64,000 bases of DNA from JAGRGG01 sp965217265 (GTDB taxonomy: Bacteria > Pseudomonadota > Alphaproteobacteria > Geminicoccales > Geminicoccaceae). The notes under the pieces are model-generated. The model worked only from the letters and a program-made list of their open reading frames with translations, was not told where the DNA came from and made no database searches. Shown piece by piece: positions 37,825 to 46,947 of the stretch. Position numbers and translations under genes: made by a program. The stretch is from positions 186,001 to 250,000 of the forward strand of contig CBDCHP010000012.1 of the NCBI GenBank assembly GCA_965217265.1, in the 5' to 3' direction. The first letter of the stretch is position 1. Every line of letters starts with the position of its first letter.

Positions 37825-39089
37825 GCACCTCTCCCCGGCCGGGGGCGGTGGGCGAGGTCGCGGTCGAGTCTTTGGGCTTTCTCGGCGACGGCCTAGGTCG
37901 CTTCAACGGCGTTCGCGTCGCCGTGCCGACGGCGCTGCCGGGCGAGCGCTGGCGGGTGTGCTTCGAGCGCAAGCTTCAAGGGCTGTGGCGGGCCGAGCCA
38001 CTCGACTGCCTTGAAGCCGCGCCGACCCGGCAAGCGCCGGTCTGCCCGCACTTCGGTGCCTGCGGCGGCTGCAGGCTGCAGCACCTGCCGCCCGAAGCCT
38101 ACCACGACCTGAAGCGCCGCCGCATCGCCGGCGCCCTGCGCGCCCGGGGCGCCGATGCCCCGCCGTTCCTGCCGACGGCGGCGAGCCCGCAGGGCTCGCG
38201 GCGACGCCTGCGCATGGTCATCGGCGCCGACGGTCGGCTCGGCTTTCGCCGCCTGCGTTCGCGCGCACCTGTCCCGATCGAGGTCTGCCCGATCGCCCTG
38301 CCGCGCCTGACCCGGCTGTTCGAACCGTTGAGCGCGGCGCTATGGGATCTGGACACGACCGCGCCGGGCGACGAGGTCGAGCTCGCCCTGATCGGCGGCG
38401 CAATCGACCTCGTCCTTCGCCAGCACCGGCGGTTAAACGGCGCCGACCGCGAGCTGATCGCCGACTTTGCCGAACGGCTCGACCTCGCGCGGGTGACGCT
38501 CGGCGGCGACCCGGCCGAGACGATCGTCGCCCGCGCCCCAGTCGTTCATCGCATCAACGACACCGCCGTCGAGCCGCCGCCCGGCGCCTTCTTACAGGCG
38601 ACCGAGGCCGGCGAGGCAGGCTTGCGCGCGTTCGCGCTCAACCACTGCCCTGCGGGGCCGGTCCTCGACCTGTTCGCCGGGCTCGGCAGCTTCGCCTTCG
38701 CGCTTGGCGGGCCCAACCGTCCGGTCGTCGCGGTCGAGCGCGACGCGGCGATGGTCGCCGCCGTCAAGCGCGCCGCCGGGCGCTCTGGGGCCAACGTCGA
38801 GGCGGTGGCGCGCAACCTGCACCGCCGGCCGATGCGGGCAGACGAGTTGGACCCGTTCGCCACGGTCGTCCTCGACCCGCCCCGCAGCGGTGCGGCGGAA
38901 CAGTGCGCGGCGCTGGCGGCCTCGAAGGTTGCGCGGGTGGTCTACGCCTCGTGCGAGCCGGCGAGCTTTGCGCGAGACGCGGCCCTGCTCGTCGAGGGCG
39001 GCTACCGCCTGGAAGCGCTCCTGCCGGTCGACCAGTTCCTCTACGCCGCCGAGATCGAACTGATCGCCGCGTTCGGCCTCGTTCAATGA
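37821..39089 (+). CDS. RlmD/TrmA-family RNA 5-methyluridine methyltransferase
   Basis: This 422-residue class I SAM-dependent enzyme carries the iron-sulfur motif CPHFGACGGCRLQ (three Cys) with a fourth Cys downstream (EVCPI). The SAM motif LDLFAGLGSFAF follows, then the DPPRSG motif and the catalytic Cys in YASCEPASFARDAALL. It methylates uridine C5, most likely 23S rRNA U1939 or U747. It is cotranslated with the small membrane protein (GTGA overlap). Its stop codon is part of palindrome copy D. Confidence 0.9.
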   Translation: MSTSPRPGAVGEVAVESLGFLGDGLGRFNGVRVAVPTALPGERWRVCFERKLQGLWRAEPLDCLEAAPTRQAPVCPHFGACGGCRLQHLPPEAYHDLKRRRIAGALRARGADAPPFLPTAASPQGSRRRLRMVIGADGRLGFRRLRSRAPVPIEVCPIALPRLTRLFEPLSAALWDLDTTAPGDEVELALIGGAIDLVLRQHRRLNGADRELIADFAERLDLARVTLGGDPAETIVARAPVVHRINDTAVEPPPGAFLQATEAGEAGLRAFALNHCPAGPVLDLFAGLGSFAFALGGPNRPVVAVERDAAMVAAVKRAAGRSGANVEAVARNLHRRPMRADELDPFATVVLDPPRSGAAEQCAALAASKVARVVYASCEPASFARDAALLVEGGYRLEALLPVDQFLYAAEIELIAAFGLVQ

Positions 39090-39228
39090 ACGCTTTGCGT
39101 CCGCTGGCGCGGGGCTTTCTTCTTTCTTTTTGCCAGTGTTAACGTCGGAGATCGGCCACGACGCCGAGGGCCAGCCGCGGCCAAAGTTGCAAGAAAGGAC
39201 GAGCCCCGCGCAGCGGACGCGCCAGCGT
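39088..39228. repeat. Dispersed palindromic element, copy D
   Basis: This 141-bp inverted-repeat element begins gaacgctttgcgtccgctggc at the stop codon of the methyltransferase gene and ends at agcgt (39228). The central box is ACGCCGAGGGCCAGCC. The right arm is more diverged than in A or C. It is followed 81 bases later by tRNA-Glu, so here it separates two genes on the same strand rather than convergent genes. Confidence 0.82.
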
Positions 39229-39309
39229 AACCCTTGCCTACCGAGACGCCGCCGAAAGGGGCTTGATCGGGCACCGCCCAACCCTTAAGTAGACGCCCAG
39301 GCCGACTGT

Positions 39310-39385
39310 GTCCCCTTCGTCTAGCGGTCCAGGACATCGCCCTCTCACGGCGAAAACACCGGTTCGAGTCCGGTAGGGGATGCCA
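39310..39385 (+). tRNA. tRNA-Glu (anticodon CTC)
   Basis: This is a 76-base cloverleaf. The acceptor stem is GTCCCCT/AGGGGAT with a G-T pair at the end, the anticodon loop CTCTCAC has anticodon CTC, the T-arm is CCGGTTCGAGTCCGG, and CCA is encoded at the 3' end. The sequence following is AT-rich, consistent with tRNA genes serving as integration points. Confidence 0.95.
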
Positions 39386-39513
39386 CTTTCTTCAAAAAAT
39401 CATACATCACTCTAATGAAGCTTCTTCTTTGTTTGTAAATCCACAAAATTTATGTAAATAATATGCTGCTAGACAGAAATGACATCATAATGTTTTAGAA
39501 TAACTAGCATTAA
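39386..39513. other. AT-rich spacer after tRNA-Glu
   Basis: This stretch is clearly AT-richer than the surrounding genome and holds no supportable gene. A minus-strand frame overlapping it (39485-39724) has no features and runs antisense to better coding sequence. Confidence 0.6.
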
Positions 39514-40975
39514 AAGCAGCGTTTTGAGCCCCATTTTTTAGCAGCAAATAATGAAGTGCTGTTAAGTAACACATCATTAACTGGATTTTTAGGATTGCCT
39601 CGAACAAGTAGTTTTGGCGTAACTTTTCATATCCGTCCACTGGCCGAGGCCGACCTAGATTTCGTGATTGAAACGGCAGACGGTAGCCGTGCCAATCTAA
39701 ACACTGAATAAAAGAGACAAGCAAGGTGCGGACTATCGGCTAGGTTCTGCGGTAATAGAACTTAAGGCGCTCAATGATGAAGGTTTTGCCAAACCAGAAA
39801 GGCAAGGCAAATTAGCAAGCCTTTTTCGCAAGCATTTCCCACACCGGCCTGTCATCGTATTGGATCGTGAAATACTTCCAGCCTCCGATCAAATTTTGTT
39901 CGACAATATTGTCGAAGGGCCAATCAAAGCAGGTGTAGCCAAGGCCAGGAAACAGCTAAGGCAGTCGCGTATTGAACATCCTGACGCTACTTGCTCAGCT
40001 TTGCTAATTGTCAATAATGGCTATACAGCTCTCAGCCACGACGAACTGAAGTCCCTCGTCGTTCGCCGCGTGCGCAACGACACAAGCGAGATAGACTCCG
40101 TGTTAGTCGCGGGCGTCTATTATCACAGTGATGGTTTTGATGGTAGAATTGATTGGCCGATTGATTATATTCAGATTAACTTAAATCGATCTTCTTTGGA
40201 TTTTGCCAAATTAAAGCAGGCTTGGCACGATCTAGCTGAACGCTTCATGACAGATATGGTCCTTGACAATCTAAGGGCCAGTTTGAACAAGGGCCCGATG
40301 ATCGACACGCAGTTCGATCTTGATGGAGTAACATATGTCCGGCCTGCACCGGCGATCGGAGGTGTTCCCGAGTTTTATGTTCATGGACGGCCGCGGCACG
40401 ACAGTTCCGGTTTGACCCGTATTCCTGCCGTCGGCAGAACGTTTCCGCATCTTACACGAGAGCAGTGGTCTCTGCTGAACGAACGCCTTGGTGGGCCATT
40501 GGGATTGCTCGGAAGCTATGAAGCATGGCGCGAGAATGAGACTGTCGCAAAGAATTCGGGCGAATTTTTAAAGCCTTTTGTTACGATGCCCGTAATCATC
40601 GCTGATTGGGCTGCGTGGTGTGAAGATGAGGGCGTGCCGCAGCGTGTTCATTCAGTCTTTGATTATGCCAATCAGCGTTTCGTCGATGAGGTTCGCAGCC
40701 GAATCGATAACGCGCGGGAGTGTCGCGCGAGCATGATCTTGCCGTCGCGTTACGTCTTGGTCGAGACTGAGATCATCGGCCAAGATTGTGCTAATGACAT
40801 CTCGCATATCGCCCTTGTTCAAGAGCGTCCAAACGCAGAACCACTTATTCGTCCTTTGGTCAAAAACGCACGTATTTTTCACGAACATGCATTGGCGCTG
40901 AGTGGGGCCTACGCCGTCCGTGAGTACATCGATGCTGTACTATGGTCGAAGAACTTAACTTATGCATGGATCTAA
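39514..40975 (+). pseudogene. Frameshifted PD-(D/E)XK-like hypothetical gene
   Basis: Two adjoining frames read as one protein. From 39514 the frame gives FEPHFLAANNEVLLSNTSL, FGVTFHIRPLAEADLDFVIE, TADGSRANLNTE and then stop. From 39701 a second frame gives KQGADYRLGSAVIELKAL (a D...E-x-K nuclease-like core) and continues for over 400 residues to 40975 with no known domain. An indel in the A-rich run at about 39705-39713 would join them. The only start codons in the second frame are weak (TTG at 39860). Base use is richer in A and T than the neighbours. It is probably an acquired, inactivated nuclease-type gene, unless the frame change is a base error. Confidence 0.6.
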
Positions 40976-41287
40976 TCAATTGGTCAAGTTTTCCCTTCAA
41001 CATATATTTATTGTAATTTTGAACTATCTACCCCGAGCTGGATAGAATTCAATTCCCTGTGCGAGGTTGGAAAGAAAGTTATGTAGCGGCCGAGAGCAGT
41101 TGCAAGTTTCGTGGCTCGACTAGCGACGCCGCCACTGTTGGTGTCGTGGCATACATTCGGTGCCCTTACCGCCACGAGGCATCGCTTTCGGGCATATGAG
41201 TTCAGCTTCTTCTCACGATCGTTGACGCCGAGAGCGGCGCCTCGCAGTAATGACGGCGAACGCCGATTACAAGGGTTTAGGAAGGAC
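40976..41287. other. Intergenic region, no gene recognised
   Basis: These roughly 312 bases lie between the PD-(D/E)XK-like pseudogene and the CoA ligase. A 93-residue minus frame and an in-frame extension of the ligase both cross it without recognisable motifs. It shifts from AT-rich to GC-rich, so one edge of the acquired segment probably lies here. The AGGAAGGA before 41288 is the ligase RBS. Confidence 0.55.
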
Positions 41288-42808
41288 ATGGCCGCTTCGG
41301 GTTTGCCGTGGGACAGGTTCGCGTGGTGCGACGATCCCGTCCGCTACTGGGCCGTCGAGGCGCCCGGGGCGCCGGCCGTGCGCGACGCCGGCATCGCCCT
41401 GGACTACGCCGCGCTCGATGACGCCATCGACGGGCTCAGAGCCACGTTCGCCGGGCTCGGGGTGCGGGCGGGCGATCGGGTCTGCGTCCTGGGCGAGAAT
41501 TCGGTCGCCGCGGTCGTCGCCCTGCTCGCGGCGGCGCGGCTGCGGGCCTGGGCCGTGCCCTTGAACGCACGGCTCTCAGAACCGGAAGTCGCGAACGTGC
41601 TCGCCCACTGCCGCCCCCGGCTCGTCGTCACCACCGACGGCTGCTCCGACAACGCCACGGCGCACGGACGCCGGCTGGGGGCGACGGACGCGGCCGGGCT
41701 CGACCGCCTGGGCGCCCGTCTCGCCGTGCGCCTGGACGCCGGCTCAATCGAGCCGGCGAGCGACGACCCCGCCCGCCAAGTGGCGGCCTTGATCTACACC
41801 TCGGGCACGACGGGGGCGCCCAAGGGCGTCATGCTGACCCACGACAATCTGATGTTCATCGCCGGCCGCAGCTCGGCGATGCGCCGCCTGACGCCCGTCG
41901 ATCGGGTCTACGCCGTCCTGCCGACGAGCCACGTCTTCGGCCTCGCCTCGGTCGTGCTGGGCTCGCTCTACCAGGGCGCCGGGCTTCGCCTCGTCGCCCG
42001 GTTCGAGCCCAAGGCCGCAATGCTGGCGTTAACGGAGGACGGCATCACCGTGTTTCAGGGCGTGCCGCAGATGTACGCGGCCATGCTTGCCCTGGAGGAC
42101 GGGCTTCGGGCCCCGGCGCTGCGCTACGCCTCGGCGGGCGGCGCCCCGCTCGACCCCGACCTCAAGCGCCGGGTCGAGGCGCGCTTGAGCCTGCCGCTCG
42201 CTAACGGCTACGGCCTTACCGAGACCTCGCCGACGCTGACCACGACGCCGATCGGCGTCTTCGAGGACGACGCCAACGTCGGGCCGGCGATCCCGGACAT
42301 CGCGTTGCGCATCGTGGCACCCGAAGGGGACGACGCGGCGGCGAGTGCCGTCGGAGAGATTTGGGCGCGCGGCCGGGCGGTGATGAAGGGCTACTACTGC
42401 GATCCTGACGCCACCGCCGCGGTGATGGCGCCGGGGGGCTGGTTCAAGACCGGCGACCTCGGCCGGATCGACGACATGGGTCGGCTCCACGTCGTCGGGC
42501 GCCTCAAGGAGGTCATCATCCGCTCCGGGTTCAACGTCTACCCACCCGAGGTCGAGGGGATTTTAAGCGCCCACCCCGACGTCGCGGCGGCGGCGGTGAT
42601 CGGCGACAAGGCCGAGGACGGCAACGAGGCGGTAGTGGCCTTCGTCCAGACCAAGCCCGGCCGGGCCTTCGACGAGGAAGCCCTCGCGGCGTTCGCGGCC
42701 GAGCGGCTGGCGCCCTACAAGCGTCCCTCGCGCTACGTCGCGCTGAGAGAGATGCCGACGGCCGCCACCGGCAAGCTCCTCAAGCACAAGCTGCGCGATC
42801 TTCTCTAG
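41288..42808 (+). CDS. AMP-forming acyl-CoA synthetase
   Basis: This 506-residue adenylate-forming enzyme activates a carboxylic acid to its CoA thioester. The motifs are the P-loop YTSGTTGAPKGVMLTHDN, GYGLTETSPT, GWFKTGDLG, GRLKEVIIRSGFNVYPPEVE, and the C-terminal catalytic Lys in PTAATGKLLKHKL. I chose the ATG at 41288 because AGGAAGG precedes it and the enzyme fold begins there. It converges with the TRAP permease, the two stops overlapping in CTAG. The neighbouring TRAP transporter and beta-oxidation genes suggest it starts catabolism of an imported acid. The substrate chain is unknown. Confidence 0.9.
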   Translation: MAASGLPWDRFAWCDDPVRYWAVEAPGAPAVRDAGIALDYAALDDAIDGLRATFAGLGVRAGDRVCVLGENSVAAVVALLAAARLRAWAVPLNARLSEPEVANVLAHCRPRLVVTTDGCSDNATAHGRRLGATDAAGLDRLGARLAVRLDAGSIEPASDDPARQVAALIYTSGTTGAPKGVMLTHDNLMFIAGRSSAMRRLTPVDRVYAVLPTSHVFGLASVVLGSLYQGAGLRLVARFEPKAAMLALTEDGITVFQGVPQMYAAMLALEDGLRAPALRYASAGGAPLDPDLKRRVEARLSLPLANGYGLTETSPTLTTTPIGVFEDDANVGPAIPDIALRIVAPEGDDAAASAVGEIWARGRAVMKGYYCDPDATAAVMAPGGWFKTGDLGRIDDMGRLHVVGRLKEVIIRSGFNVYPPEVEGILSAHPDVAAAAVIGDKAEDGNEAVVAFVQTKPGRAFDEEALAAFAAERLAPYKRPSRYVALREMPTAATGKLLKHKLRDLL

Positions 42809-44772
42809 CCCTGAGGCGCCACTACGGCGGAGCGGCCGGCGTAGTAGGCGACCGCCACCGCCGGGAGGGCGATCAGGACGCCGATCCAGGACAAGGGTGC
42901 AGGGCCGAGCGAGGCCCAGGGCAGGCTCGGGGCGGCGCACAACAGGCCGCCGACGAACAGGAGGACCCGCGGGACGACGCCCCTGACGCCGTCGCCGAAC
43001 CCGCCGAGCGGCGTCAGGTAGCCCTGCAGCGCCGAGCCGAGGAACCAGATGCCGACGATCGCGAGCGTCAGTTCGTAGGCGATCTCCAGGGGCGGCGCCT
43101 GCCCGATCAGGGCCGGGTTGAGCACGAAGAAGAAGGGGATCAGGTAGATGGCGCCGCCGAGCCGCATCGCCTCGAAGCCGGTCGCCATCGGCGAGGTCTT
43201 GGCCATTGTCGCGGCGGCGAAGGCACCGAGCGCCACCGGGGGCGTGATGTAGCTGACCATGCCGTAGTAGAGGATGAAGAGGTGGACGGCGAGCGTGTTC
43301 AGGCCCGCCTGGACCAGGGCCGGGGCCAGCACCACGGCGAGGAAGATGTAGCAGGCCGTCACCGTCATCCCCATGCCGAAGACGAAGGCGGTGATCGCCC
43401 CCATGACGAGCAGCATGAGGGTCGAGCCGCCGGCGAGGAAGACGAGGTCGTTGACGAGCGTGCCGGCGAGGCCGGTGGCGGAGAAGGCGCCGACGATGAG
43501 CCCGACGCCCAACAGCACGGCGACGAGTTCGGCCAAGGCCCGGCCGACGCCGACGATCATGGCGAGGAAGCCCGAAACCGTGAAGCGGTGGCCGGGCCGG
43601 ATCTGGTTGATCGCAAGCAGCAGGGCCACGGCGTAGAACGGCGCCAGCGTGTCCATGCGCAGGGCGACCATGAGGAAGATCAGGAGCGCGAAGACGAAGA
43701 GATAGGGCCAGCCCTCGCGCACCGTTTCCTTGAGACTGGGCAGTTCGCTGCGGGCCATGCCGGAGAGGCCCCGGCGGGCGGCATAGGCGTCGATCTGGAT
43801 GAACAGGCCGAAATAGTAGAGCAGCGAAGGGATGGCGGCGGCGAGCGCGATCTCGGCGTAGGGGCGGGCGAGGAATGAGGCCATGATGAAGGCGGTGGCG
43901 CCCATGATCGGCGGCATCAGGACGCCGCCGGTCGAGGCGCAGGCCTCGGTCGCGGCGGCGTAGCGGGCCGAGAAGCCGGTGCGCTTCATGGCGGGGATCG
44001 AGACGGCACCCGTGGTGAGCACGTTCGAGATCACCGAGCCCGACATCGAGCCCATGAAGCCGGAAGCGAAGATGGCGACCTTGGCGGCGCCGCCCCGAAG
44101 CCCGCCGACGAGGCCGAGTGCTAAATCGTTGAAGAAGGCGCCGCCGCCGGTGTGCTGCAAGACGGCGCCGAACAGGATGAAGCCGATGACGAGGCCGCCG
44201 AACGCCCGCATGGGGATGCCGAATGAACTCTCGGCCGAGATCATGTGGTAGGGGATCGCGTCCCAGAACGGCTGGGCGAAGCCGGAGATCGGCCCCGGCA
44301 TCCGATCGGCGAAGATCGGGTAGAGCGAGAAGAACAGGACGATGACGAAGATGACCGTGCCGCCCGCCCGCCGCGTCGCCTCCAGGATCAACAGCCACAA
44401 GACGACGGCGACGTAGCGGGCGGTGTCGGGTGCGGCGTACTCCCAGCCCATCTCAAGCGACGTGTCGGCCGTCCAGGCGAAGTAGCCGGCGGCGAGGCAG
44501 GCCAGGACCGCGAGGGCGACGTCGTAGACCGGCACGTCGCCCGCGTCGCCGGACCGGGCCGGAAAGCATAAGAACGCGAGGCCCAGAAAGATCCCGCCCA
44601 GGATGTAGAGGTACTGCCCCTCGATCAGCACGGCCCCGACGAGGCGCAGGTTGAAGAGCTGGTTGACCGCGAGCGCCAAACCCAGGAGCGTCGCGGCGAC
44701 GAAGACCCACCGGACGGGACCGTCGAGGGTTCTGAACTTGTCGATCTCGGGCAACTGGGACGTCTGCACCAT
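42805..44772 (-). CDS. TRAP transporter fused permease (4TM/12TM), TAXI type
   Basis: This 655-residue protein fuses the small (DctQ-like) and large (DctM-like) TRAP membrane subunits, as is usual for TAXI systems. Many hydrophobic segments are visible. Characteristic stretches are GSVISNVLTTGAVSIPAMKR, ASTGGVLMPPIMGATAFIMA, MGMTVTACYIFLAVVLAPALV and ITPPVALGAFAAATM. It works with the binding protein encoded 57 bases upstream and uses an ion gradient. It is the last gene of an enoyl-CoA hydratase-binding protein-permease run. Confidence 0.92.
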   Translation of the reverse strand: MVQTSQLPEIDKFRTLDGPVRWVFVAATLLGLALAVNQLFNLRLVGAVLIEGQYLYILGGIFLGLAFLCFPARSGDAGDVPVYDVALAVLACLAAGYFAWTADTSLEMGWEYAAPDTARYVAVVLWLLILEATRRAGGTVIFVIVLFFSLYPIFADRMPGPISGFAQPFWDAIPYHMISAESSFGIPMRAFGGLVIGFILFGAVLQHTGGGAFFNDLALGLVGGLRGGAAKVAIFASGFMGSMSGSVISNVLTTGAVSIPAMKRTGFSARYAAATEACASTGGVLMPPIMGATAFIMASFLARPYAEIALAAAIPSLLYYFGLFIQIDAYAARRGLSGMARSELPSLKETVREGWPYLFVFALLIFLMVALRMDTLAPFYAVALLLAINQIRPGHRFTVSGFLAMIVGVGRALAELVAVLLGVGLIVGAFSATGLAGTLVNDLVFLAGGSTLMLLVMGAITAFVFGMGMTVTACYIFLAVVLAPALVQAGLNTLAVHLFILYYGMVSYITPPVALGAFAAATMAKTSPMATGFEAMRLGGAIYLIPFFFVLNPALIGQAPPLEIAYELTLAIVGIWFLGSALQGYLTPLGGFGDGVRGVVPRVLLFVGGLLCAAPSLPWASLGPAPLSWIGVLIALPAVAVAYYAGRSAVVAPQG

Positions 44773-44829
44773 TCGACCTCGTCACCGCCAGGGGCGTTGC
44801 GTTGAGAGCGCGGGGAAGGGAGTCGCGGC

Positions 44830-45981
44830 TCAGAAAGCCGCCTCGAAACCGCCCTCCTTGAGGGCGCTGCGCCGCGCCTCTTCCCAGGCGGCGTTCCATT
44901 CGTCCGCCGGCACGCCCTCGGCCTCGAACGCGGTCCAGGCGTCGGCCAGCGCCTTTTGCCGCGCGATCAGACGCCCGTTATGCGTTTGCGCCGCGTCGCT
45001 CCAGACGCCGGCCTCCTCGAAGTAGCGGACAGCACCCTCGTGGTAGGGGACGACCCACGCGAAGTCCTGCTTGTCCAAGGCCCAGCCGCCGATGCCGGGG
45101 GCGGCGCCGTCGTACTCGTCGAACAGGTCGACCATCGCCTTAGTCATGTTGTAGACCAGATCCGCGTCCTGGTCGGCCATGGCGATCAGGACGGGGTAGG
45201 CGTAGCCGGCGCCCTCGTACCCGGGGCCGTCGTCGATGTTGGCGCCGACCGTCGCCGTGTTGGGGACGAAGAAGGGGGCGATCGCCTTCATCCGGGCGAT
45301 GCCGTCCGCGTCGTCGCGATGCACCGGCGGCCAGATCAGGCCGCGCGGCGAGGCCGCCATCTCATACGCGTTGCCGGAGTTGGTCGCGGCGAAGGCGGCG
45401 TCGACTTGGCCGTTGACCATCGCGGTCCAACTGTCGCCGAAGCCGCCGAACTCCACCTTCTCGACGTCGTCCCAGGTCAGGCCGCCGTAGGCGAGGTAGG
45501 CCGTGGTGTTGACGTTGAGCGCCGGGGCGCCCTTGATCCAGGCGACGCGCTTGCCCTTGAGGTCCGCGTACTCCTTCACGCCGATGTCGTCCGCGACGCC
45601 GACGGCGAGGTTGATCGCCCCGCCGTTGTTGGCGAGCACGACCCGGATCGGCTGCGGCCCCCAGTTCGGGTTGCCGAACTCGAAGGCGCCCTCCTGGGCC
45701 ATGAACGAGCCGCCGACGCCCGTCGCGGAGAAGTCGACCTTGCCCTGGCGCAAGGGCTCCGTGCGGGCGACGTCGTTCTTGCCCGGCAGCACGCGCAGGC
45801 TGACGCCGGCGCCGTTCTTGAGCGCCGAGCCGATCGCGACGGCTTGGTTGTAGCCGGCCGAGCCCGTGTCGTAGGCCGTCCAGGAGAGCTGGCTCGGCAA
45901 GTCGAGTTCGGCGGCGACCGCCGAGGATCCTAGCAGGATGCCGAAGACGAGCGCCGCCGGGCGCACAACGTTCGAGAACAT
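44830..45981 (-). CDS. TAXI-family TRAP transporter binding protein
   Basis: This 383-residue periplasmic protein has a signal peptide ending near AVAAE and the TAXI-family features LSWTAYDTGSAGYNQAVAIG, RTEPLRQGKVDFSATGVG and VNGQVDAAFAATNSG. It captures an organic acid for the adjacent fused permease. It lies 71 bases downstream of the enoyl-CoA hydratase gene, so the acid is probably degraded by the neighbouring beta-oxidation enzymes. Confidence 0.9.
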   Translation of the reverse strand: MFSNVVRPAALVFGILLGSSAVAAELDLPSQLSWTAYDTGSAGYNQAVAIGSALKNGAGVSLRVLPGKNDVARTEPLRQGKVDFSATGVGGSFMAQEGAFEFGNPNWGPQPIRVVLANNGGAINLAVGVADDIGVKEYADLKGKRVAWIKGAPALNVNTTAYLAYGGLTWDDVEKVEFGGFGDSWTAMVNGQVDAAFAATNSGNAYEMAASPRGLIWPPVHRDDADGIARMKAIAPFFVPNTATVGANIDDGPGYEGAGYAYPVLIAMADQDADLVYNMTKAMVDLFDEYDGAAPGIGGWALDKQDFAWVVPYHEGAVRYFEEAGVWSDAAQTHNGRLIARQKALADAWTAFEAEGVPADEWNAAWEEARRSALKEGGFEAAF

Positions 45982-46052
45982 ATTTAGCCTCCTTGATTCG
46001 ATGAAGGGTCTGGCGCCCGCTTGTCGTTATCCGATGTCTTGCCGCTTGGCGG

Positions 46053-46832
46053 CTACCTGCCCTTGAAGTCGGGTTTGCGCTTGTCGATGAAGGCGCTCAT
46101 GCCCTCGGTGCGGTCCTCGGACGCGAACAGGAGTTGGAACGCCCGGCGCTCCAGCGCCATGCCGGCTTCGAGCGAGGTGTTGGCGGCGTGCAGCACGGCC
46201 TCCTTCGCGCACAGCATCGAGAGCGGCGGCAGCTTGGCGATGCCGCTTGCGATCGCAAGTGCCCTGTCCATCACCTCCGCGTCCGGCACGACCTCGCTGG
46301 CGAGGCCGATCGCGTAGGCCTCGCGGCCCGAGATCGGCTTGCCGGTCAGGCACAGGCGCATCGCCTGGAACTTGCCGACCGCGCGGGTCAGGCGCTGCGT
46401 GCCGCCGGCCCCCGGCATGATGCCGACGCGCACCTCCGGCTGGCCCAACTGCGCGTTCTCGCCGACGACGAGGATGTCGCAGGCCATGGCGAGTTCGAGC
46501 CCGCCCCCGAGCGCGTAGCCCTGGATCGCCGCGATCACCGGCTGCGGCGTCGCGGCCACGGCGTTCCAGTAGCGCTCGGTCCGGCGCTTGACGAGGTCGG
46601 TGGCGTCGAGGTCGGCGAACTCCTTGATGTCGGCGCCGGCGACGAACGCCTTGTCGTCGCCGGTGAGCACGATGGAGCGGATTTCGGGATCGTCGTGCAG
46701 CCCGACAAAGGTCTCGGCCAGCGCCTGACGGGTCGCCAAATTCAGGGCGTTCAACGCTTCGGGCCGAACGATCCGCACGACCGCCACCCCGTCGCCACGC
46801 TTGTCGAGCGCGACCGTCTTCTGCTCCGCCAT
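46053..46832 (-). CDS. Enoyl-CoA hydratase/isomerase
   Basis: This 259-residue crotonase-fold enzyme adds water to an enoyl-CoA. The oxyanion-hole segment GDDKAFVAGADIKEFADLD, the second motif AIQGYALGGGLELAMACDILV, and the Glu-containing EVRVGIMPGAGGTQRL are all intact, so it should be catalytic. It heads the minus-strand operon with the TAXI transporter and is divergent from the 3-hydroxyacyl-CoA dehydrogenase gene across 115 bases that contain a candidate operator. Confidence 0.93.
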   Translation of the reverse strand: MAEQKTVALDKRGDGVAVVRIVRPEALNALNLATRQALAETFVGLHDDPEIRSIVLTGDDKAFVAGADIKEFADLDATDLVKRRTERYWNAVAATPQPVIAAIQGYALGGGLELAMACDILVVGENAQLGQPEVRVGIMPGAGGTQRLTRAVGKFQAMRLCLTGKPISGREAYAIGLASEVVPDAEVMDRALAIASGIAKLPPLSMLCAKEAVLHAANTSLEAGMALERRAFQLLFASEDRTEGMSAFIDKRKPDFKGR

Positions 46833-46893
46833 GCCGCGGCATCCTCCCTTGCGAGCAACGTATCTCTATTTATGGTGTTGTCTTCGCCCGACC

Positions 46894-46918
46894 TGCTATG
46901 ACACGATAGGGTATAGCA
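46894..46918. promoter_or_regulatory. Interrupted palindrome TGCTAT-N13-ATAGCA in a divergent promoter region
   Basis: This symmetrical site lies between the divergent enoyl-CoA hydratase and 3-hydroxyacyl-CoA dehydrogenase genes, inside an AT-richer patch, where a TetR- or GntR-type fatty-acid regulator would be expected. The spacing and arms fit a dimeric site, but the consensus of a named regulator was not recognised. Confidence 0.35.
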
Positions 46919-46947
46919 AGCAAGGAGACGAAGGGGGGAGGCGCCGC

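Noticed and set aside
39485..39724. A 79-codon minus-strand frame after tRNA-Glu
   Set aside because: It lies antisense to a better plus-strand protein reading and has no motif or RBS.
41008..41289. A 93-codon minus-strand frame upstream of the CoA ligase
   Set aside because: No recognisable features, and it ends within the ligase RBS region. It is more likely chance in intergenic DNA.
42805..42808. Overlapping stop codons (CTAG) of convergent ligase and TRAP permease genes
   Set aside because: A neat arrangement but common in compact genomes, so not reported as a finding.
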